Source of the DNA: Eurosta solidaginis
Lineage: Eukaryota > Arthropoda > Insecta > Diptera > Tephritidae
Assembly (NCBI RefSeq): GCF_040869045.1
Contig: NC_090319.1
Coordinates: 382,369,601-382,433,600 of the forward strand
Direction: 5' to 3'
Length of the DNA: 64,000 nt
In this document: positions 56,421 through 64,000 of the stretch, in pieces
Layout of the letters: every line of letters begins with the position of its first letter
Numbering within the stretch: the stretch's first letter is position 1
The notes under the pieces: model-generated
Told to the model about the DNA's origin: nothing
The model's input: only the letters and a program-made list of their open reading frames with translations
The model's database searches: none
Made by a program: the position numbers and the translations under genes

Positions 56421-58772
56421 TTAACCAGAGGAATTTCTGACCTTAAGCGCCACTTGAAGAACGAAAGGTTAAGTTTTTTTTTCTCAACAGCATAAGGTGC
56501 TACTTTGCGTTAAAAGCTATATTTTCTTTTTTTTTTCTGTCGGAAATCTGTAAGCTCTCAATTCCCTTCAGCCTTTCCATGTTGGTTTGAATATTTGCAT
56601 CTACACTTCACTTAAGTACGTCTAATGAATTTAATCGTCATATAATTTTTCACATTTTGCTTAACCTTTGTACATTTTACTTCTATTTTGGCACATTTCT
56701 ATCATCGTCCAAGACGCTTATCTAAAGTCAAAACAATTCTCCTAACTTTTTTCTAGCCGCCGAGCCCATTATTGTCGTGAAGCATGCCAAGTGGCAATTA
56801 GTGAAAACAAACTAATTTTCTCAATGGGACAACAAAAAGTGGACACTATTTTATTTAAGTGAAAAAGCAGTCATACTATTTACGCATATCTAACTGTTTA
56901 AATACTTACTACTTAAATTTTAATGCCTGACGCGAAAAAGGTTGTGAAAGCCAATTTCTGCTCAAAATGACATTTTGTAAGCTCCCTTTAATATGTCTCG
57001 CTTTCATTGTTCAAATACCAATACTGCCGAATTCACTGATGTGTATTTCATAATACAAGTTTTCTTTCCTGAAAAATTACGATTGGCGTCTGAAACGTAA
57101 TTCGCGTCAACCATTCATAGCGCCACCCAACCTAGAATCGAATTGACAAATTCCATTTCGCATGTACGTAAGTTGAGTTTTGTGTATTAAACAATTATGC
57201 TAATTTGTTAAACGAATTTCTTTCTTTTTCTCACACGCACATACATCTTTGAAAAAGCTTTCCTAACAAGGCAATTTGGCTTGTGTCACAGTGACTTATT
57301 AACTTTTATTTGACCAAAAATGCTAATCCCTTTTCTTTTATTCGGCCTTGTTATATTTCTTCTCCAGCCAGCACTGCTTTTTGGGCCTGGTCGGCGGTTT
57401 CAAAATCTCTTTTGTATTTATTTTATTTGAACTTTCTTATCTGGTTTTACTTTACTATTATATTCATACGAATATTTTCTGTTACCTTTATTTACGGTAC
57501 TTTGCAGTTCATACTGTCTTAGCCACACATATATCCTGATATTAGGGATGCTCGAAAGATTTTCAGGAGGCTCGCGTTGCTCTGATTTTCTACGTTTTGT
57601 ATATCCTCCACAGATCGTCTCTGTACATCTCGCATTAAATCACTTTTGATGACTTAAATACTACATAATTGCCTCCGAATTGTCTGGGATTCCCCAGACT
57701 TTTACAACAAGGCAGCTTTATTTTGCCAGCGAATCTCCTTAGAGTGCAAGATACATTGACGTATTTACTAACGCCTTTGTGATGATGTTCGTGAATTACT
57801 TTGACAATACCTCAGTGGTATTCTCATTGGGCTGTCTGAGTTTTTTATCTAGAAATTTCTGGAATTTGAGACCGTCCTTTCTTTGGGCTTTCTAAAGGCT
57901 TTGCCCATTTAAATCATCCTTAGGGCAACGCTAATAAATTCATGATGTGAGAAGAATTGTTTATTAAGGATCCTTGAGTCATGAATTAATGTACAATGTG
58001 TAAGTAAATATTAGGTTGTATTCATTTGGGAGCGGGACCATGACATAATACCAAGTATTTTTCATGCTGTGACCTAACCCTATGTTTTTAAATTAGGACT
58101 ATGTCATTGCTTAGGATATGCCATAATTCCCAATTGGGATAGTGTCTCTCTTAAGCCCAACAAGACGAACATTTGGTGACAAGTGGTATAACTCTAAGTT
58201 TTTTACTTGGGTTAAGATACTCCCTTACCACAATGGACACATTCAGTATATGTGAGGTCTTTGCTGACCGGCCAGTTCAACCTATGTCACTCCTTCAGTC
58301 TTCTAGTTTTTGAAGGATGTCATAATGATTCTCCTACGAAGGTTAAGATACGCGCAGTACCTTCCAATCTCTTGTCGTCGTATTGGGGTTCTGGCGGTAC
58401 CAAAGAAGCAGCGCGTTCACATTGCGATATCAGCCTTCTATCCACAACCTCAAACAGTGCCTTTGGGTCTTGCATTTGGAGGTTTGGTATAAATCCTTCC
58501 AGCCATTGTAATGTCGCAAAATTATTTCACGTATCAGTTTGACTCCATTTTGCCATCACGATGAATGTAAGACTGGAATTGATTTACCCCTTTCGTTCGG
58601 CATCGTCCTGACCATGCCACTAATCAAATCCCTTTTTACAGATATTTACCCAATGGGTGACATGGACTTTTGTTCCAAGATCACAGTCAGGGACTGGTTC
58701 ATCATGTCCTCAACCCTGTGGGAAATACCGGAATCATCGTGCTACCTCCCTTTGGTTCCTGTTTCTATAAGG
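56421..58772. other. Interval without a supported gene
   Basis: It may include further minus-strand LINE text just downstream of the endonuclease fragment (58300-58770, with a readable stretch near 58360-58470), but no motif could be fixed. Between 56420 and 58250 only AT-rich DNA with chance frames was seen. Confidence 0.4.
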
Positions 58773-59420
58773 TTACCTCTTCTTTTCGCTCTGGGTAAGA
58801 TCCCCAGTGAACCGCTTGCGACCTGCTTCCACGGTTGTTGTTGTTGTTGTTGTAGCAGTGCTTCGCACCTTGCGGAAGGCACGCTCCCCTTGGCGGGCAT
58901 CAGTCGGGATAGGGAGGGCAGCAAAGAGGTTGTCTGTAAAGGATTTATATTCTTCCCACTTTCCTTTTTTAAAGTTTATGAAAGTGCGTTTTTCGGTGAC
59001 GATGAAGTCGGCGGTACGCTCGAGCGAAACAAGTATAGGCAGGTGGTCGGATGCCAATGATACCATCGGCTGCCAGTTGACGCAGTTTACGAGTTCTGCG
59101 CTCACGATTGAGATATCTGGCGAACTGTGACAGCTTCCTACCATACGTGTGGGGGCGTCTCCGTTTATTGTGCAGAACGTCGTTTCTTCTATTTGATCCG
59201 CCAACATCTCGCCCCTACTGTCCGCCCGCAAATTTGAATGCCATAGATCGTGATGGGCATTGAAGTCGCCTAAAATAATGCGATTGTTTCCAGTGAGTAA
59301 GGCTCTGATATTAGGGCGGTATCCACCGGGGCAACAGGTGGCAGGGGGGATGAAGATGTTGATGATTTCTAGGTTTGCATCGTCTGACCGGACAGATAGG
59401 CCTTGATGTCCTGCTCCCAC
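58773..59420 (-). pseudogene. Non-LTR retrotransposon endonuclease domain (EEP)
   Basis: The 215-codon minus-strand frame begins at an internal Met and carries a LINE-type apurinic endonuclease: ISVRSDDANLEIINIFIPP-like, then GDFNAHHDLW at 51-60, SRGEMLADQIEET, INGDAPTR, SSPDISIVS, and SDHLPIL at 124-130. The GDFN and SDH motifs are the metal- and catalysis-linked signatures. The frame then leaves the family inside a (GTT)n/TTT-coded run (58834-58853, seen as consecutive Thr or Gln codons). In an intact element the reverse transcriptase would follow, but here it is broken. Upstream the frame is disrupted near 59450. RNase-H-bearing I/R1-type LINEs with this endonuclease occur elsewhere in the window. 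Confidence 0.85.
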
Positions 59421-60204
59421 GGTCCTACGGTTTCATGCCAATTGCCCGCCGTTGGATCGATCTACGGTCGACAACCCTTTGCGCTGCCAGATATTGTTAT
59501 AGGGCACTCTTTCTTTCTCAACCTTATCTCCTTGTCTTAACCCAAGTTTTCTTTAAGAAAAAAGTTTCGCTGTTTAATAATTTATCGTCATCTTATAAAA
59601 TTCTTCTCTGATCCTTTCATTTCGAAATGGGACATTTGGTCCGCCCTTATTCAGTCACAAAACCAGTTTATACATCCTTCATTTACAAATTCATATGGCA
59701 TTTAGTTATTGTAATTTGTTTTACCATTATTTGGCTTTACAAATTCTCTTTATATACATACATATGTAGGTCTGCAAGTGTTTAAGTATTTCATTTTACG
59801 ATCCACTCTATTTCATAGCAATGCTGCTAACGATTTGCTCACGATTGCGTTCAAATTACTTTAGCACGCGTTATACTGATGGACGTTCTGCCATATGTTC
59901 ACGCTATGACTTTTAATTTGTTTATTTATTTGTAAGCAGTCGTCATTTTAACCGGCAGCCCAATAGACACGCCACGTCAAGCCACACCTTATTGGTAGAT
60001 TTGTAGTCACAAAAACTAGTACTCTCAAAGCCACAATTCTTAATTATTTCAATAGATTATATGTTTGTTTGTTGTTAATATGTAGGTGTAAATGTTAGGA
60101 CGATTTCAACCATTTTTACAGGCTGATAGGTCCACCATTAGATGTTTTGTTATCACTTTTACATGACACCCGTATTAATTTGTATGCGTGCCGCGGCAAT
60201 ATTG
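59421..60204. other. Interval without a supported gene
   Basis: AT-rich, with a possible degraded LINE flank up to about 59480. No other feature. Confidence 0.45.
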
Positions 60205-60545
60205 GTGGCCGCAGTGGTATAGGGGGGGTAGTATGTTTGTCTGTTATATCGTTGGTTCCAGATTCAAGTTCTTCTTGATATTTGTGTTACTCTACCCGTA
60301 AAGTCTAAAATTTAACAAAAGTCTAAGCACCAGCTTCTAACTATTAGAATGATGAACACCTGGACTAAAGTGAAATCAAATACTTACGACTATTTTTCTA
60401 AAATGGACTTGCCCCTCGGTAGTGGTTTGGCAAGTCCTGCGAGAGTATTTCTGCCATTAAAAGCTTCTCAGCAAATTAACTTTGTTTTGCGAATGCTATT
60501 CGAAGTCGGATGGTACCGTCCCGCTAAATTTTAGAAGGGAAGCTT
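60205..60545 (+). mobile_element. Degenerate tRNA-derived SINE
   Basis: A weak head (ggtggccgcagtggtatagg) and decayed B box (ggttccagattcaag) precede ttgcccctcggtagtggttt, ggcaagtcctgcgagagtat, ttctgccattaaaagcttct and gcgaatgctattcgaagtcg. These keep the order of the SINE body at 6085-6395. Divergence is high; orientation plus. Confidence 0.7.
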
Positions 60546-60768
60546 AGCCAACATTTTCTTGGAGGTATATCACTGCTTCACCTTTCAGTGACAGTAGGCA
60601 CTTCGTTTCCTAATTCATCATCAATTCCATCCCTCGCTACTCATTTTCCAGTTTGCCGATACACTCTCATTGTTTTAAAGCGGTTAAATTCTTTTTCTAG
60701 CATTCTGAAACGCGGCACAGTTTCGAACTACTCGGGCAGGAGTTTTTGGTCGACGACGGGCGTCAAAC

Positions 60769-61315
60769 ATACTGTAACGAATTTAGTGCAATTCCTCTTA
60801 TTTGCAACCTTCTATTAACGTTCGAGTCACTAAACTGTTGAATAAATAACCCCACTATTCAATAATGCAAAATGGCCTTTATTAAAGTACTTCACAATAA
60901 CACTTATAATTCGCAAGTGCTAGCTTGCTTAAATCAAACTGATTGTCTTGCCTCAACTGTTGCCGCCTTTTATACTGTTTGGTTTCCTCGTTGACATATT
61001 TCTAGGCGCTTCTATTTCTAGAATTTAATAGTCAGTTATCAGCTATAAATTTCCCAGCTATAACTACAGATGCACGATTTTATAACTTCTCTCATAGCCC
61101 ATGCGCGTGTATATGTGAATGATACTTGTACAAATGATTGCATACTTTTGGGAGTATCTCAGATATATGCATGTGTTTCTGCGTTACTCTCCGCTGCTTG
61201 TATGGACATATGGGTAGACATAATGATTGATTTGTTGATGTGCATACGAGTCACTGCTTAGTATCGGCTTAGAGATGATAGTATCCCTTAGTGTTGCTAA
61301 TATTTGTCACAATAC
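60769..61315 (-). mobile_element. Solo LTR, ATAC duplication
   Basis: LTR 60773-61311 (539 bp); duplications ATAC at 60769-60772 and 61312-61315. Read on the minus strand it follows the copy at 6419 across its whole length: TATAAAAG-type box, aataaaggcc, and the ttattcaacag and gcaaataag blocks near the end. No internal region is attached. The distinct duplication shows an insertion separate from the one at 62238. Confidence 0.9.
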
Positions 61316-62154
61316 GCATAATGTGCTTCACAGGACCTTATATGCGATATTAGAAAGGCTGATTTGCAGACTCGGCAAATCACATTTATATTGCAACAGC
61401 AAGACAGGTATTCAGCATAGAAATTGATTCATGTGATTTACCAGCTCCTCGTCGCCGTATTTGAATAGCTTTGCAACCCCCATTCATCGCAAACGCGGCT
61501 TCTTGTTGCTCTTCGTAACTCGTCATAGTCAAGGAGCAGGATGACGCATTAAAATATGTGTGCTTCGTCGCTGCTTCCTCTTAAGAGGGAGAAAAGTCTT
61601 TGTTCTTACAGAAATTCGCAACGGTATTAAAACCTTCCGTCTTCCGCAAAACTTTTTGGTAAGCAGGTGTGCGCGTGCTTTGGCTCCGCCGAAATAATCT
61701 CAAATCGTGCGCACATCTAAAACTCTCTAGGCAAGATGTCTGCGCCTAGCTTGCGAGGTCAGGTAAAAGCCATGATACTTGTAAATCTTTTTAAAATTAA
61801 GCTAGGATGAGCTGGATATGGACCATGTGAATTGTCCTCAGTTTACTGTTTCCGTCAGAAATTGCTTTTTATATGTATAGGTTTCAATAAGCATTTTTTC
61901 CTCCTTCCCCTAAACGACTTTCTGTTCCATTTTTCATTCAGAGTAAGTGCCATCCTCGTTACTTTGTCCTCCATTTCTCCATAGTACTCAAGTCTGTTAT
62001 TCTTTATATCCTCATTTCCTTCTCACCTCCCAATCCCACACCTATGTACTCCCACTTCCTCTACTTAACCCACATCAATTTCCCTATTTGTGGAATCTCT
62101 GTATCAAAAAATATATTCCTACTTAAAATACTTACTCAGAAATTGCGAATAAAA
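61316..62154. other. Interval without a supported gene
   Basis: Short frames without domains. No feature. Confidence 0.5.
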
Positions 62155-62215
62155 ATTTAAAAAATGGGGGGGGGGGGGGGCGTAACACCGCCCACATTTA
62201 AAAAATATATACAAA
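62155..62215 (+). repeat. Family A scrap with poly-G run
   Basis: aaaatggggggg extends to a run of about 16 G and then cgtaacaccgcccacattt, matching the gggcgtggcaccgcccactt landmark of family A with the G run expanded. No further family A text follows. Confidence 0.65.
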
Positions 62216-62233
62216 CTTATTTAAAGAGTTTAT

Positions 62234-62784
62234 ATATTGTAACTAATTTACTTGCAAATCCTCTTATTTGCCCTTTTGCTAAGTTCGTATCAATAAACTG
62301 TTGAATAAATAACTCCAATATTGAATTCTGGAAAAATGGCCTTTATTAAAGTACTTCACAATAACACTTATACTTTGCAACTAGCTGGCTTAATAACCAA
62401 ACTGATAGCTTAAATGAAACTGACTTCCAGCGCCTCTACATTTGCTGCTTTTTATACTCTCTGATTTCAACGTTCGTATCTTCTAGGCTCTTCCAGAATG
62501 TACTAGTTTCCATCAGCTCTCAAACTTCTCAGCTGTAACTACAATTGCCCGATTTTATAGCTTCTCTCATTGCATACTTTCAGGAGTATCTCAGATATAT
62601 GCATGTGTTTGTGCATTGATTCTCCGCTGCTCGTATACGTATATGGTACATATGTGAAGACGCAATTATTGTTTCGTTTATTTAGATACATAATGATTGA
62701 TCTATGGATGTGCATGATATAACTGTTTAGCATCGGCTTAGAGATAGCAGCACCCTTTAGTTTTGTTAATATTCGTAACAATAT
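62234..62784 (-). mobile_element. Solo LTR, ATAT duplication
   Basis: LTR 62238-62780 (543 bp); ATAT at 62234-62237 and 62781-62784. It aligns with the two other solo LTRs and shows the same promoter and polyadenylation order on the minus strand. It inserted right beside the family A scrap. Confidence 0.9.
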
Positions 62785-62984
62785 ATTGTAAATAGTTTGA
62801 GGCAAACGGACTCGGATTGTTGTCAAACTGAAATTTAAAATGCTTTGGATAAATAAGAGGGGTATTTTGGAGGCCAATTGGACACACATACGTCCATTTT
62901 TGAAAAAAATGGGCAGTTCAGAGAGGTGTCGTATTCATGCAAAACTTTAAGATTTGCGTTGTTTCTATGGTTCCAATATAAAGT

Positions 62985-64000
62985 TTGATTAAAATATAGC
63001 AAATACGGCGAATAGGAAACCTTGTGAACTACCCAAATATTTCCCACAGCAAAACTATTGTTGTCCCCCAAGAAGAAGAGGAGATTTAGGCCGATTTTTA
63101 CCCGCAAACGCATTATACGGGAATTTACCCTCCCGTCCCTAAATGGGAGGGAAATCAAACTCTCTACCGAGGTGAAATATATGGGAGTTATTCGAGACAG
63201 GAAGCGAAATGTGGAGAAACGATCCACGAAAGCCACAATGGCTCTCTACGCTTGTAAGTCGGCAACAGGAAAAAGGTGGGATATCCAGCCACCCATTGGA
63301 TCTACACGGCAGTGCTGAGACCCATACTCTTCTACGCCGTCACCGTATGGTGGACGGCACTCGATATCGAATCTAACAAGAGCAAAGGATGGCAGCAATG
63401 CTTACCAGCGATGCCATTCTCTCCACTCCCATCAAAGCTTTTGAAACCATATTATTCCTTCTCCCCACTGATCTATATGGTAGATACTGTGCTTCCTGCA
63501 ACGCGGCAAGGGTCAACGCTATCGAACCATGGAGGGACTGCAGGTTTGGTCACACCCGGATCCTGAAGCAGGTCCCCAAAACCTTCTTGAAATTGGACCA
63601 TACAACATCGTTCCCTTGGTGGGACAACAAATTTTCCACAAAAATCCCAGAGAGGAACGAGTGGGCAAACGGCGATGAGCCGGGATCTCACGAAATCTCC
63701 GTTTTTACAGATGGCTCTAAACTAAACAACAGAGTCGGCAGCGGAATATTCTCGGAGAAGCTCAATCTAAGTGAGAGCTTCCGCTTACCCGACCACTGCA
63801 GTGTTTTTCTGGCTGAACTCATAGCTATCTTGGAAGCAGCCCTCTATCTTACTAACCTGCAGGTGACCAATTCTATTTCAATTTTCTCTGACAGCCAAGC
63901 TGCCATAAAATCCATGCAATGCAGTAACACCTCGTCACTAGTGACATTGCAGTGCAGAGAAACCCTCAACAAACTAGCTGAAAATTGCAACCTAAGCATA
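62985..64000 (+). pseudogene. I/R1-type LINE, end of reverse transcriptase and RNase H domain (runs off the window)
   Basis: From about 63025 the plus strand enters the reverse transcriptase C-terminus. Frame 63058-63318 gives PIFTRKRIIREFTLPSLNGR, then V-K-Y-M-G-V. After a frameshift, 63276-63395 gives HWIYTAVLRPILFYAVTVWW. After another shift a frame of 208 codons stays open from 63377 to the last base: a linker (LFLLPTDLYGRYCASCNA and onward), then an RNase H domain with FTDGSK (Asp codon 63710-63712), AELIAILEA (Glu 63815-63817) and FSDSQAAIK (Asp 63890-63892). All three acidic catalytic positions are kept. The protein is therefore broken upstream but the RNase H part looks young. Confidence 0.9.

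Noticed and set aside
60773..62780. One LTR retrotransposon with LTRs at both ends
   Set aside because: The two LTRs have different target duplications of their own, and the 0.9 kb between them has no gag or pol text.

Overview
The window looks like a transposon-rich stretch of a higher-fly (brachyceran dipteran) genome. The pattern of short interspersed elements, RTE-type LINE ends and A-family repeats resembles what I remember of true fruit flies (Tephritidae). That assignment is from memory and was not checked by a search. Short introns, AT-rich spacers and TATAAAAG/Inr-type LTR promoters all suit an insect. There is no bacterial-type gene organisation: nearly every long open frame is a broken transposon gene or a chance frame in a repeat.

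Only one convincing host gene was found: a two-exon, minus-strand, secreted cysteine-rich protein with two Kazal-like segments (44985-45531), split by a 61-bp intron with consensus splice sites. Everything else recognisable is mobile or repetitive.

DNA transposons with target duplications readable by eye are: a Transib-type element (4938-5957) whose ends carry RAG-like heptamers and 5-bp duplications; a hAT-like miniature element (3318-3864, 8-bp duplication); a 183-bp miniature element (12151-12333, 8-bp duplication); and a 1.28-kb hAT-like element (36536-37814, near-perfect 8-bp duplication). A 1.89-kb element with about 500-bp inverted ends (16185-18074) encloses a broken gene for a protein I do not recognise. 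Three solo LTRs of one Ty3/gypsy-like family (6419-6981, 60773-61311, 62238-62780) each have 4-bp AT-rich duplications; a related plus-strand LTR piece lies at 42225-42509.

LINE remnants fall into RTE-type pieces (9300, 12885, 24500, 26690, 35812, 56085), RNase-H-bearing I/R1-type pieces (8200, 18790, 19850-20927, 21774-22720, 58773-59420, 62990-64000) and a jockey-type 3' end (53573-54403). tRNA-derived SINEs lie at 690-958, 6085-6395 and 60205-60545. One large interspersed family (called family A here) with GC-box-like palindromes recurs at 1, 10072, 40114, 41292, 46777, 48401 and 62155.

Non-transposon structure includes a 2.25-kb tandem array of about 89-bp units (50925-53175) with two decayed relatives (14100-14790, 44290-44800), two GATAAC-motif arrays (13510-14100, 55325-55800), a four-copy 84-bp array (2603-2928), and a near-perfect palindrome with 264-bp arms (34710-35310). 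The most interesting items are the Transib ends, the palindrome, the long-inverted-repeat element with an unknown protein, and the array that is open in all three antisense frames.
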